Assembly (NCBI GenBank): GCA_037178625.1
Contig: CM074146.1
Location: 682,001-746,000 of the forward strand
Reading direction: 5' to 3'
DNA length: 64,000 nt
Source: Skeletonema tropicum
Taxonomy: Eukaryota > Bacillariophyta > Thalassiosirophyceae > Thalassiosirales > Thalassiosiraceae
Shown here: positions 11,071 through 22,457 of the stretch, one piece after another
Layout: every line of letters starts with the position of its first letter
Numbering within the stretch: the stretch's first letter is position 1
Notes under the pieces: model-generated
What the model was told of the DNA's origin: nothing
The model's database searches: none
Seen by the model: the letters and a program-made list of their open reading frames with translations, nothing else
Program-made: the position numbers and the translations under genes

Positions 11071-12633
11071 ATGTCTTCTTCTCCTCCTCAGCCATTCATT
11101 AGCTCCCTTGATGTTGACAACATTACTACATCCTTCTTGGATGACGAGAGCAAGCTTCCTCTCATCATCTCGCCCCGACTTGATGACTCGCTCGAGTTTC
11201 TTTGCCACTGGGTAAGTTCTTTGTTGTGGTAGGGTAGTGTGACAGAAATTTTGAAGTACGTCTGGTGGGCCCTCTCAGAGAGACATTATCATTGCTGCAC
11301 CAGCTCTATTATTTCCCGGGTCGCACATATGCTATAGGAATGTTATATCTTGAACTACATTTCGCTCACATCATATGTGTTGCTTTACTACATCATCCAT
11401 CCAGCTCGAATCAAACCGATCGTGGGTGGAAAAGCAAATTCTCAACTATGGAGCTGTCCTCATCAGAGGCTTTCAAGTGAACGACGCGCCAGAGTTTGAA
11501 AGGGCGATCAAATCTCTTCAACCAAACTTGAGTGATTCCTACCGTGGCACATCCCCTCGCTCGGTGTTTCCTGGCACCCAATTCTGCTTTTCAGCAGCAG
11601 ATGCTCCGGTGAACTACCCTATCGCTCAACATTGCGAGATGGCGTTCCTTCGGTCACCTCCACAGCAGCTGTACTTTGGATGCCTTCAAGATTCGAAGTC
11701 AAGAGGCGGTGAAACCGCTCTATGTGATTTTCGGGCTGTGGTTCAACAGTTCGATGGATCGCTGCGTGATAAATTTGCTACGAAGAAGCTTCAGTACCAA
11801 CGTCGCCACTACAATGAAGGAGAGAAGTGGACAACTGATGTCGGATCTATGCTTTCCTGGCGTCAAATGTTCGGTACTCCTGACAAGAGTAAAGTGGAAG
11901 AACTCTGCAGAGAAGAAGGTGCGCCTCAACCTCAATGGATCGGACAAAACAATGATACATTCTATCAGGAGTGGATGGATGACCCGTTCGTTCGACATCC
12001 TGTAACGAAGGAAACTGTATGGTTTAATCATCTGCAGGTCTTTCACTGGAGTTCCTTCCCCTGTGAGCTCTGGTATGCATTCTGCCGGCTGCATGACATC
12101 AGATTCCTCCTCCGTTGTATCTTCTTTTGGATTATTGCGATCATTAAATATGTTTTGTTGGGTCACCGCATGGCTTTGGATATGAGATTTGCAGATGGTA
12201 CTGACATCAGCCTAGCTGAAGCCAATCAGGTTCGAAGTGTCATTCACAAGAATATGGTCTTCAGGTATGATTATATTATGATTATGCAATGTGCTCTTCT
12301 GTACTAATGCACTTCACACGCAACTTCACCTAACTTTTGCTTGATAACCCCATTTCTCCTTGCAGCACTTGGCAGAAAGGTGATATTATGTGCATTGACA
12401 ATTTCTCTATCAGCCATGGACGTCAGCCGACATACGACCTCGGACGTAAGATCCTGGTAGCGTGGAGTGAACCTTTGGATAAGACTTCACTTCAGCACGA
12501 GTCAATTGAAGAAGACATTAATGTGATCAAGAAACCTGGTATGGACTTTGACGACAAGCCTGTCCCTGCTGCTCTTGCAGTCACTCCAGACTCTTCTCCC
12601 GCGACTTACTACTCTAACAAGTACAGAAGCTGA
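11071..12633 (+). CDS. TauD/TfdA-family Fe(II)/2-oxoglutarate dioxygenase
   Basis: Exons 11071-11211, 11405-12264 and 12366-12633 give 422 residues; the introns (193 and 101 bp) are GT-AG. The start ATG matches the duplicated exon upstream. Family features: NYGAVLIRGF near residue 62, a metal-site H-x-E at H123/E125 (IAQHCEMAF), GGETALCDF near 148-156, and a distal NFSISHGRQ with His at about 351 followed by the R of GRKILVAW. These fit the HX(D/E)...H facial triad and the 2-oxoglutarate-binding Arg. It would couple 2-oxoglutarate decarboxylation to oxidation of an unidentified substrate. A hydrophobic stretch (LLRCIFFWIIAIIKYVLL, about residues 280-298) is unusual and may anchor it to a membrane. 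No signal peptide is seen. Confidence 0.82.
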
Positions 12634-13158
12634 AGACCTACGAGACTCATTTTCTTTGGACATGGCAATGCAAAATATGTTTCGCCAGGATTCTTTCAGC
12701 GTTTCTTCTGACAGTGGCTTTGTCGCCGGTTCTCACAGGCAAAGCAAGTCTTGATGAGATTTTTGCTTAGATTAGGCTTCTAGGATATCTTCATTTGAAG
12801 GGAAACGACCCAACTTAGCATCTTTATTGCAACATTTTGTGCTTCTTAGGTTTAGGTAGTGTGTATAATATCTGATTCTAATATAAGGAGTAAAACAATG
12901 TATTGTTGTCGATGTAGTATAACGAATTAACTTGGAAATTTAACTAAATCAAACGTTTGGGCCTAATTCTGCCTAAGTAAGTAAAGATATTTCTATTGTG
13001 TGTTTCTTCTCGATATCATCTCTTTCCTTGCATTACATCTTATCATATCAGGATCAGGAAAGAGCGTCATTCAATCTGTGGCATTCTAACACTCTCAACA
13101 CTCATTTCTCATCACAATCTATAACAATCACATAATCAAAGAGTAAACAACTCTACGT
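12634..13158. other. Intergenic between convergent genes
   Basis: 3' ends of the dioxygenase (plus) and the Kelch gene (minus) converge here. AT-rich, no supported ORF and no recognised RNA gene. Confidence 0.5.
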
Positions 13159-14686
13159 CTACGCCAACATCATCACAACAAATGCAGCCGTAGCAGCAAT
13201 GACATGTCCAACAAAAACACTCATCGCCACACCAGCCGATGGAGCCTCCTGACCAAGTGTGCCAAGCGTCTTACTCTTGCTCGGATCAAATACCAACACC
13301 TTTTCAGTAGTACGGAAACACTCACACTCCGCCTCAAATCCAACCTGACCACCAAACACAAAGATGACCCCACCACCACCATCATCAGCCGCAGCTGTCC
13401 ACGCACTCGCACCAAAGCGAAAGAGTGACGAAGGCATATCACCCTCCGTCACCCACTCCACTTCACCATCCGCGGTAAGATCCAACACCTCCACAGTATC
13501 CAACACAACACTCCCCAAAGTAATGGCAGCAAGAGCATCGACATCCTCCTCCGTGGCAGGTCCAGATGCATCGACTCGACCCTCTCCACCCATCGCATAG
13601 ACCTTACCATCCAAACTGATCAATTGCTTATCTCCACGTTCTTCATTCAATGAATCCACAGCCCCCCACTCTTGAGATCCAAAAGTAAACTGTTCCACCG
13701 AGTTGAGGGGTTCGCTAAAATCATTCAAGTGGGTAAACCCTCCCGAAATCATGATTGTATCATCATCCATGGCAACTGCAAAGATATCTCCTCTGGGGGT
13801 ATTAATTGGCACACCCTCTTCGAACGTGATGGCGTCAAGATCGGATACATCCACCAAGGTGACTTGACTTAGCGCCTCATAATCCTGCTGAAACCCACCA
13901 ATCAAATGGACAGTACTCCCCTCAATAAATGTTGCAAAGTCACTTGTCAAATATTCCCCCGGTAAGGTCCCCACCTCCGTCCAAGCATCTGTATTAGGAT
14001 CATAACAATCAATTTGAGCAATGAGCGTATCAGATTCATCACGTCCACCAATGACGCAGAGATTGTTATTGATTTGGAACTGCCCGTGACGACAACGTTG
14101 TCGGGGCATGGGTGCGAGAGTGGAGAAGGTACCGGTCCATGCTTGGAATTGTGTTTTGGGTGCAATTGGTTCGAATGAGAATACCTGTTTGTGTGTTGAG
14201 AGAGAATAGAGTGAGTAAGAGAGATGAACATGACGGCACAATGAATGAGTTGTCAATACTTGATAAAATGTTCAAGTACGCAACGATCATTGCAACATGA
14301 CAAAAGATATCACATCAATCACATACAATCCGCAGTAAAAGACGCAACATCGCACCACACATATATATATGAGTATCAGATCACCTACTCACCTTATCCG
14401 TCAACTCCAAACAAGCAAAATATTCCCCCAAAAATTCATTTCCCTTCTCACTAACACACCCTCCGGTCAAAATAATCTTGGATGTTACCTCTCCATTATT
14501 ATTATCCGCTGCGGTAGTAGTAGCATTCCCGCCATCAGTAGCAGTGGTGTAGGTGAGGACAGATACGGCCATATCCGACAAAGCTACGGGAATATCGACG
14601 GAGAGGTACGACCATGGATCGGCGGTGGTGAGATGTGGGATGGTGGTGGATAGGAGGGCGGTTAGGGCGATTGAGTATCGAGACAT
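13159..14686 (-). CDS. Secreted Kelch-repeat-like protein
   Basis: Two exons on the minus strand, 14393-14686 and 13159-14184, joined across a 208-nt intron (donor GATAAG|GTGAGT, acceptor AACAG|GTATTC), give 439 residues. The first 22 residues form a signal peptide (ALTALLSTTIPHLTTA). The body has several Kelch-type blades: MPRQRCRHGQ..NNLCVIGG, CYDPNTDAWTEVGTLP, VHLIGGF, IMISGGFTH, QWGAVDSL, KVYAMGGEG and IFVFGGQ. A hydrophobic C-terminal tail (HVIAATAAFVVMMLA) could be a GPI-anchor signal or membrane anchor. Probably an extracellular or secretory-pathway beta-propeller that binds protein or glycan; the partner is unknown. Confidence 0.8.
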
Positions 14687-16231
14687 GATTTATATTATGT
14701 TATGTTGATGAGCTTCAAGAGCCTAGAGAGAGGTGTGTGGCTGGTTATTATTCGTTGATCTGTATATTGATGTCAAAGATTTCAGCAAAAGATATTATGA
14801 CACATGATGATGTGAGAGACATTTATGATTGATTTGGCGGAACGATTGGAGCAAAAGAAGTGATATCATAATTATAATTAGCGGCCTTGACAATCATTAA
14901 TGATAATGACAGAGCTCGGTTCAGCGCAGCGGCAACCTGGATAGAAAGGCCTCTCCAATGGCAGTTCTCACATAACCATCAACATCAAAAGGCATCAATC
15001 CGCCGTGCCGATAGATACACACCACATCATCATGAAGCACTCAATCAGCGCTCACCTATAATTTTTGATTAACCTCGAGTTCTGAAAGGATGAGACACGT
15101 TTGAAAGAACCGAGGTTGGTGGAAGGAAACGTGCTGGTTCTATCTTGATGGGTGGTTCATTTATTTTAGTTGTTGACAACTATCAATGATGGACATGCAT
15201 TGCAGATTGCAGTTGACAGATTGGATCTTTTGAATGATTTGAATTTGAATGGTTGATGTGACACGGGATCTGTCGCTCTCGAAATCTTTGAATCGAAACG
15301 CGGGTGTCTCAACTCGACGAAAGGATCTGATATAGCCTTTTCCGAGTACAATAAGTATACATACTTATTAGGTTTTGAACAAGCTATGTAGTACTTATTC
15401 AGCCCGTTTCAACAGCAAGAGCTCCACTGAGCTTGTGCTGCACAGCTCAGCAAGCTCATAATTTAAAACTTTAATTATCAAACGCAAACATACATCACAA
15501 AAGCAACATTCTACTCTCTCTCGCGCGCTAGTAGTAGGAGAGAGAGACACAGACACTCTTCTTGTCTATACTCTGCCTTACCATTTATTTATTTATTATA
15601 TGTAACAGATATCTAATCAAATTACAAGAATAATGAACTGATGTGGCATTGCCAAGGCGATGCACGTGATCATTTGTGATTGAGGGATTGACCATTTTGA
15701 CGAATCGGGAATATGATTCTGCGTCGTCTGTGGGGATTGTTACATATGGATGATGCTAATCCTGAGTTGTGGTGCCAAGTTAACCAAATACGCCTCCAAA
15801 AGAAAGCCGACGGTCTCAATCTAGAGTGTTGAGGAGAAGTATTTAATCTCAAATGGGCACCACATTGGGATTGGGAAGCACATATATACTCAATGGGCCA
15901 CGGACGGATGTAAGACCGATGCCAACGCTCCTGGACTCTTCTGGTAAAATCGCCCTCGTTCACATAGTGGTACACTCAATAACAATAATGCCACAAATTA
16001 CGTAGGAAGCTACAATCCTTTGGTACAGATACACAAAGAACTTCATTTGAATGAATGATGGAGGGATTGGTGTCCTTTGGAAACTGATCAGAAGGTGACA
16101 TTTCACCTGCACCGTAAAGTTTAAGGTAAAGCGTGCGTGGATCAACCCGATGTAATTGTAATTGCTCGCTCGCTCGCTCTCTTGGGTTTGGTGGAATCCT
16201 GACACCTGACAGGCCTGACAGTGTCCAACTT
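14687..16231. other. Intergenic, no gene recognised
   Basis: About 1.5 kb without a supportable coding region. Holds the Kelch gene promoter, a CT/GA-rich patch with a short palindrome at about 15515-15552, and the target sequence of the transposon starting at 16232. Short ORFs here have no recognisable features. Confidence 0.5.
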
Positions 16232-18751
16232 TACCCTTGCGCACTTGCATGCTTTTTACCTCGAGTCTCCATTTTTTTCGATTTTTAAAAATGTTCGTTT
16301 CTTGTAAAGTTTAACACGGTAGCCCCCATACTAAATGGGACCCCTCTGCCATCAAGGCCGAGTTGGAGAAGGGTCGGATCTGACGCCGCAACTCGATGCC
16401 ACTATGCCATACGAGGTTGGGAGACCCTTCAGGACCGGGCTGTGCGACCTTGGTCACCGAGATATCGTCATTTGAATTTATGAATTTCCCCCATTTCGTG
16501 TCGGCTGGACATCTCTTGTGTATTGTGTTCGTAGGTGTCCTTTGTGTGGCCTACGAAGCCAAAATATGAGTAGTAATGCATTAGTGTTATTAGCTATGAC
16601 TTAGTGGCTCTTTTGTCAGCTCGAATCTCTCGCTGCTTCACGTAGAGTTGCTTCATCATTTCAGATTTTGGTTTGATGTAATTCGGAGGCTTGTCTCCTG
16701 CAGCAGCTTCTCCAGCTTCGACCATGTCCAGCAATGCTTCATTCCTGAGCAATTTGGTTTTCTCTCCTATCTTTGCTTCAGTAACTGGTAGACTCAATTT
16801 GTATTCGATCTTACGTTCAACAATCTCTGCGTTGACATGTGGCTCGTGTCCGGCTTTTTTTGTCAAAATCGAAAATAGAATGCACCATCCATGTCTGGAG
16901 TAAGTTGTACACTGCTGGGTGCTTCTGACTTGGTAATACTCCTCTTCTTTTTCGTTGCATCTTTGACCTTATTGACTAACTTTTTCTTGTCTTTGGTACT
17001 TTGCCTAGACTCATCACTTTGAAGGAATGTGTAGAGCTCGTTTCTCTGTTCTCTGCCGAGTTCCACAAAAGCCTTCTCGAGAGTCTTTATATGAGTCCGT
17101 GTAAGGGGAATACATATTGATTCTTCTACTGCCCCAAACTCTCTGGATTTTATCCTTCTCCACCCCTTTGTCTTTTTCGTCGCACGAAACTCTAATTTTG
17201 ATTGCATATTGAAGTCGCGTATAAGATAAGAATGTGCCGTTGCACGGTCGGATCCTCTCCCTTCTCCGACGCCTGTTTTGCGGACAAATCCAGCATTTTG
17301 AACATGATTCTCCACCCCTTGTCCGTGACAACAATGTGGAGCAATCCTTTTGTGGACATAATCAAGAAGAGGATTGAAATCATGCTTCGAGCCGTCCTGT
17401 CCGACAGGCTATATCGACTGCTGCGAGATCGCGCGGTATTGCTGCCATCCTCCGCAAGAATTCCATGTTGTCTTGAACCAACGGGATCTTCAACATTTCG
17501 AATGGATTGACCTCTCCTGTGAGATATTCCATACAATCATCAATCTTGATCTTGATTGGTGGCAAGTCTCCTTCATTGTGGTCAAGTACTATTTCCTTCG
17601 TACTAAAATGATGACGGAACCATTCATCATCATCTCCAACATCTACTTCCCCACGATCTTCTGCGGCTAAAAGCCACGCTGCGTACTCACGGGCGAGTTC
17701 GGGGTGTCCACCCATCATACACGGGAGCAAACGAGCAGTATTTGGTGCACCTTTATTTGTTGCTGCTGTATCTGATATTCTCACACAGCTTGCAATATGC
17801 TTGTTGAATTGGGGGCGGTAGTTCTCAAAGAAGACTTCTTCGGCTCTACGAAAGAACGCTTTTCCGCCATCTTTGATTTCGTTTCTGAAGCCGTCACACG
17901 CATCTGGAAACTTATTGACTACCTCCTGGTACTCTGCAAATGCTGGATCGTTTTTCCAACCGCCTTCCTCCTCCAACTGCTTGAGATCCCTGTGCATAGC
18001 ATATACTCTCAAACTCGGGGTCGGTCTCTCCTCCTCCAACCACCTGCCAAAATGGAAGGGTGTACTCCTTTTCACCCCCTTGAACAGTAAAAGCAGCTGT
18101 TATCATTTTTTCATCTACCTTCTTCATATCATCTTGACCTCTCCAGCGGCACATGATTGTGCTTATTGGTACATGCAATTGCTCATAACTACAATATTTA
18201 CCGAGAAGACTATCATCTTTTACGAAGTGAGCGATCGCTTTACGTAGAGCGGAATGACTGCTATTGTTGAATTGAATGCCACTCATAATACACACCCCAC
18301 ACCGCCCCTTGGTAGAGACATAAAATAAATAATGCCGACTGCTTTGAAAATAATAGATTATGAGGGCGGATACGGCACGGACGCCCCCTTCCGTATGTTG
18401 ACAACAGAGGACGAAACCCCCCACGTCTCTATCTGGGCCAAAGGACACCTACGAACACAATACACAAGAGATGTCCAGCCGACACGAAATGGGGGAAATT
18501 CATAAATTCAAATGACGATATCTCGGTGACCAAGGTCGCACAGCCCGGTCCTGAAGGGTCTCCCAACCTCGTATGGCATAGTGGCATCGAGTTGCGGCGT
18601 CAGATCCGACCCTTCTCCAACTCGGCCTTGATGGCAGAGGGGTCCCATTTAGTATGGGGGCTACCGTGTTAAACTTTACAAGAAACGAACATTTTTAAAA
18701 ATCGAAAAAAATGGAGACTCGAGGTAAAAAGCATGCAAGTGCGCAAGGGTA
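16232..18751. mobile_element. 2.5-kb DNA transposon with 313-bp terminal inverted repeats
   Basis: The left arm 16232-16544 and right arm 18439-18751 are essentially perfect inverted repeats of 313 bp, beginning TACCCTTGCGCACTTGC. The element is flanked by AACTT on both sides (16227-16231 and 18752-18756), read as a 5-bp target duplication. Near-identity of the arms implies recent mobility. Long arms recall Mutator-type elements, but those make 8-11 bp duplications, so the superfamily is unclear. The interior holds minus-strand ORF pieces (next entry) with no DDE motif I can recognise; it may be non-autonomous or carry an unknown protein. Confidence 0.85.
16594..18286 (-). pseudogene. Unknown element-encoded protein, broken into frames
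   Basis: Minus-strand reading frames follow one another: from 18286 (MSGIQFNNSSHSALRKAI) to about 18030, then 18075-17380 in another frame (RPTPSLRVYAMHRDLKQLEE onward), then two frames around 17536-16863, then 16866-16594. The frame changes near 18030, 17400, 17300 and 16865 are either unrecognised introns or indels. The predicted pieces are rich in Lys, Glu and Arg and end with a basic tail (KQREIRADKRATKS). I recognise no family. Its location between intact inverted repeats suggests transposase or passenger function. Confidence 0.4.
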
Positions 18752-18920
18752 AACTTGTGCGCTGGAGAAGAGGAAGGATCCAGTATCTTACCGATCAGTC
18801 GGTAGCCGAAAAACCTTCGATAGGGTGATGTATTCCACGCGCGCCGTCTATCCTATCTATCAGGAACGTAAGACATTTTAAGAATTTATGTAGCATGAAC
18901 CGTGAGAATCCCTACGTAAA
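18752..18920. other. Spacer between two transposons
   Basis: Short non-coding gap between the 16232-18751 element and the next inverted-repeat element. The block GAACCGTGAGAAT near 18898 has an inverted partner near 20725, so the outer limits of the second element may lie slightly further out than its perfect repeats. Confidence 0.4.
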
Positions 18921-19211
18921 GCCTGTCCCCCGTTTTTTTTTGGTTCCGACGATCTCAACTTTTTGCTCTCCACCACCGTAGCCACAAAAGATCCGCCCTC
19001 CCGTAGTATCATACTACCAACCATACCATAGGGCACACACAACGCATAATAACTTGATAACATACTGTCCCCTACAGAATTTTCCGTAGAATTCAACGGC
19101 GGCCGCCGATTTGTTACGTTTGCAGCGGTTTTATTTACGTATCGTCATAAAGCTGACGGTGCGTGATAATTAATTTACAATTGCAAAACTCGTTAGAGAT
19201 GTAAGTGACAG

Positions 19212-19820
19212 CTACATGGAAGAGAAGTTGGATGGAGCCCTTGTTGCATTCCCAGTAATCAACACATCGTCGTGTGGCGCATCTTCGTCACCAAGCAATT
19301 CATTGCAAACTTCATCAATGAGGCTTTTGAAATCTTCATACTTGAGGACATTATTTAACGCATTGTAATGCCTATCTTCATTTGGAACAATTGACAGTTC
19401 GTCCCGTTGCTTGGCAATATCTTTCCACTCCTCCACTGGTGCACACTTACGTCCGAGTGATCCCCAGAGACGCTGTAGCTTTGTTTCTGATGCACGGGCC
19501 CCAAACAATGGCGTATGTTCAAATACAAGTCCCGCAGCTGTGGACCAAGTCAAACATCGGGCTGCATCACAGTCCGTCTTGGAGCTGAAAGTGACTCTAC
19601 TTGCGGTGCCATCATTAACTTTTGTGCCAATAGTAACATCCTTTCCATCAATCATAACAACTTTTGGGTATCCATTCTCAACTAATTTATTGGGAAGCTC
19701 GACTTCAAGATATTCCTCAGTAATGTCAAGATTGCATAAATCATCTCCTACTTCACCCCACTTTGGTCCCCACTCGTACAGTATATTGCTAATAGTCGTT
19801 CGGTGGCGAGCCAACATCAA
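19212..19820 (-). pseudogene. DDE-type transposase core fragment (Harbinger/ISL2EU-like)
   Basis: About 200 residues without a good ATG. It opens with a helix-turn-helix-like LARHRTTISNILYEWG, then KVVMIDGKDVTIG, which looks like the first catalytic Asp strand, then SSKTDCDAARCLTWSTAAG and GARASETKL, matching the order of DDE_Tnp_4-type cores. The later catalytic residues are not visible, so the core is truncated or continues in another frame. The preceding ORF stops at 19817 and overlaps this frame, while this frame has its own stop near 19840; a frameshift of one protein is the simplest reading. Confidence 0.45.
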
Positions 19821-20437
19821 TGCAATCCCTCCTCTGATTCACAGTCGACTTTCTTCTCTCTCCCATTTTGTAGTTTGTTGGATATGTCCGGATCGAACCG
19901 TACAACTTTGTCGGTTGTGTAGTTATCAGCCAACACTTTGTATTTTTTAACGTCGTCTGATGATATGGGCTGAAGCCATTGCCACTTTTTCTTACTCGCT
20001 TTTTTCATTCTCCATAGCCCAGGCTTGAAGTGATGCCGTGCAATGAATATGTTGTTCTTCTTCCTCCTCCCTCCCTCCGTGTGTGTTGCACGTGTCCGTT
20101 TCATATTAGAGTCATCTGTTGCTTTCTGTTTTAGTTCTTTGTAGTCGGATACGGAAATACCAAGGTTTTTACATGCACAATTAATAAAATTCAATGCATT
20201 GACTGTGTCGGACACTTCAATATTGATGCATCTGCCAGCAAAGTCAGGGTGTTTGTTTTTGTTAAAAATTGCCAGAAGTTTAGCGCAATCTTTCCAATTG
20301 CAGTCACATGCATTCTTTTTCTTTTTCACTGCCACAGGAGAGGGAGTAACTTTTGTTGATCGGCGCTTCTTTCCTACCTTCGGAGTCTTGGGAGACAATT
20401 GTTTGGTCGAAACCATGATGAAAGATGCGATGATGAT
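19817..20437 (-). CDS. Basic N-terminal ORF of the transposon
   Basis: Start taken near 20418 (MVSTKQLSPKTPKVGKKRRS) just inside the right inverted repeat; the frame is open further upstream into the repeat. Lys-rich nuclear-localisation-like start, then a Cys/His cluster (CDCNWKDC) and IARHHFKPGLW, which loosely recalls a THAP or other zinc DNA-binding module, though the expected second Cys is missing. It probably supplies DNA binding for the DDE ORF that follows in an overlapping frame. Confidence 0.4.
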   Translation of the reverse strand: MIIASFIMVSTKQLSPKTPKVGKKRRSTKVTPSPVAVKKKKNACDCNWKDCAKLLAIFNKNKHPDFAGRCINIEVSDTVNALNFINCACKNLGISVSDYKELKQKATDDSNMKRTRATHTEGGRRKKNNIFIARHHFKPGLWRMKKASKKKWQWLQPISSDDVKKYKVLADNYTTDKVVRFDPDISNKLQNGREKKVDCESEEGLH

Positions 20438-20686
20438 AAGAAAAAGCACCGTCAGCTTTATGACGATACGTAAATAAAACCGCTGCAAACGTAACAAATC
20501 GGCGGCCGCCGTTGAATTCTACGGAAAATTCTGTAGGGGACAGTATGTTATCAAGTTATTATGCGTTGTGTGTGCCCTATGGTATGGGTGGTAATATGAT
20601 ACTACGGGAGGGCGGATCTTTGTGGCTGCGGCGGTGGAGAGCAAAAAGTGGAGATCGTCGGAACCAAAAAAAAACGGGGGACAGGC

Positions 20687-21146
20687 ATGTATGGAATTCC
20701 TACGTACTTATTTGCCCTATTCTCAGGGTTCATGTCGGATCGGAGGGCCTATCCCGAAAGGGAACCGACCCGCTCGAGAGATAACCATCGAGTCGGATGA
20801 TTACAACATATTGAATGAGTGGATGACGTTTGACAACATGTACTGAATTCCTACGACTTTTCAGGTTCAAGTTGTACCTTTTGTCCTCAAGACTGTTTAG
20901 TGACGCGACAACCGCGATTCCTTCCGCAGTCTTCGTGATTACTCCTATGTATCTCAATCCTCCTCTCACAGCCACGGTGAGCTCGACCAAATTCCAATCA
21001 GAGGATCTAAGCTGAGTCTAAAAACTAAAAGCTAAGCACATACTAATTCCTATGTATAATTCCGGCTGTAGCCGAATGCTGGAGAACGATTTTGAGAAAA
21101 CAATCATGATGGCCGCTGTTTCCCCTACGTTTCCGCTAGTATTTCG
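20687..21146. other. Flank between transposon and unknown ORF series
   Basis: No supportable gene. The word GAATTCCTACGT occurs near 20695 and, slightly changed, near 20845, and also left of the element near 18906. Confidence 0.35.
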
Positions 21147-22230
21147 ATGTCAATAATACCACCTCCACATCGATACCATGGCGCAAAACTCTCACAAAAA
21201 GAAATCCGACGCAGCATGGCTAAAACAATGAAAGAATTCGCACTATTTAGGGTGAGGAGGAGCTCCTTGCAAAGGAGACACAACATGGTACACAATAGGT
21301 ACACAATCTACAAAAAGATTCTTGAATGCCCAATCAGAGTAGAGAAACAGCTCAGCGCTGGTGGATCTACACTCGTATTTGTCAAACTACTGCCATGTAC
21401 TTGTGGCTATAATCACACTCTGCACGAACATCTGCTGCATTCAAGAGTGTGTCGTTTGATGAGTCGCTACAGCTCTAAAATGAATTGGCAGGCCGTGCTG
21501 GAATTGATACGAGTTCAAGAAGGTATATCTATGAGAGACTGCTTCAAGAAGCAGCTGGTAAAGAGTACGAAGCTTGGCGTCTGGGGTTGATCCAGGATCC
21601 AGGATGCATATATTGCCGGAACGACTGTGCCTCCACTTCGCCGTGTGGGTTTTGAAAGTGCAAAAGCATTGGCAAATAACATCATGAAAGCTGTAGGGAA
21701 CGCGCCTTTGAGATGTGGAACCAGCGATGAAATGAGCCAACAATTTGCTACCCAAGTGCAATCTCTGTTAGATAGCACTACCCATAAAGAAAGAATGTCT
21801 TGACTTTCAACGCGGTGGAATGGGGGCCGCCATCGGTGCTACCTCTCTCTCTGTGTGTGTATGTTCCTGCTGCTGCGATGGGTAGACAAGTGGTTGAAGC
21901 TCCGACATTGGGACAAGTAACAAACGAAGTAAGAGACGAATTGGCAACAAAGCCGTCACCCAAGAAGAAAAGAAGAACTAATGTACCAAAAGTTATTGAT
22001 CCGGTATTGGAAAGTAGAAGAGAGGCTGCTGCACCTAACAATGCGTGAGAAGGGAGTTACACAAGAACAAATCATTGAAAATAGGATACGATGCCAAGTC
22101 TGCTTCACGCTGCTGGAGTTTCAGTATCAAAACGTGGGAAGTGTATAAAAGGCTCAAATTTGAATGGTTATCGACCACGAATTATACCACAATTACGGTA
22201 AAAAACGAGATGAAAGTAAAAGTGATTATA
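21147..22230 (+). pseudogene. Unknown transposon-like protein, frameshifted
   Basis: Plus-strand frames read MSIIPPPHRYHGAKLSQKEI to VLELIRVQEGI (21147-21530), then in +1 IYERLLQEAAGKEYEAW...CIYCRNDCASTSPCGF, then back in the first frame ESAKALANNIMKAVGNAP to 21803, then 21800-22048 (VPAAAMGRQVVEAPTLGQV...) and a further piece EQIIENRIRCQVC. The Cys pairs (CTCGYNHTLHEHLLHSRVC; CIYCRNDC) suggest zinc binding. The alternation of frames points to several indels in a once continuous protein. I do not recognise the family. Confidence 0.4.
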
Positions 22231-22457
22231 TAAAGCGAAGGTACGAAGAGTCAAAGGCAGGCAAATAGTGCATAATAAGCGAAGAAGGAGCAATTGCATC
22301 ATCTTCCTCTCTTTTCGTAGGAGTATCGTAGATTCTGAGGCTCGCTTCGCTCGCCTTTCTTCCCCTCTTTTTCCCCCGCTTTTTTCCTCTCTTTTCCCCC
22401 GACCCGAGCTCGGACGGAAGTAAGAGGGAACTATTTGATTTTTTGGTTAATTGTATT

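Larger units (their letters stand above)
18921..20686. mobile_element. 1.8-kb DNA transposon with about 240-bp terminal inverted repeats
   Basis: Left arm 18921-19162 (starting GCCTGTCCCCCG) and right arm 20446-20686 are inverted repeats of about 240 bp with few differences. Both contain NotI- and EcoRI-like palindromic words around GGCGGCCGCC. The interior encodes two minus-strand ORFs: a basic N-terminal part and a DDE-like part. I cannot define a target duplication; weaker inverted similarity continues outside the arms. Probably in or near the PIF/Harbinger-ISL2EU group, by inference from the DDE-like ORF. Confidence 0.75.
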
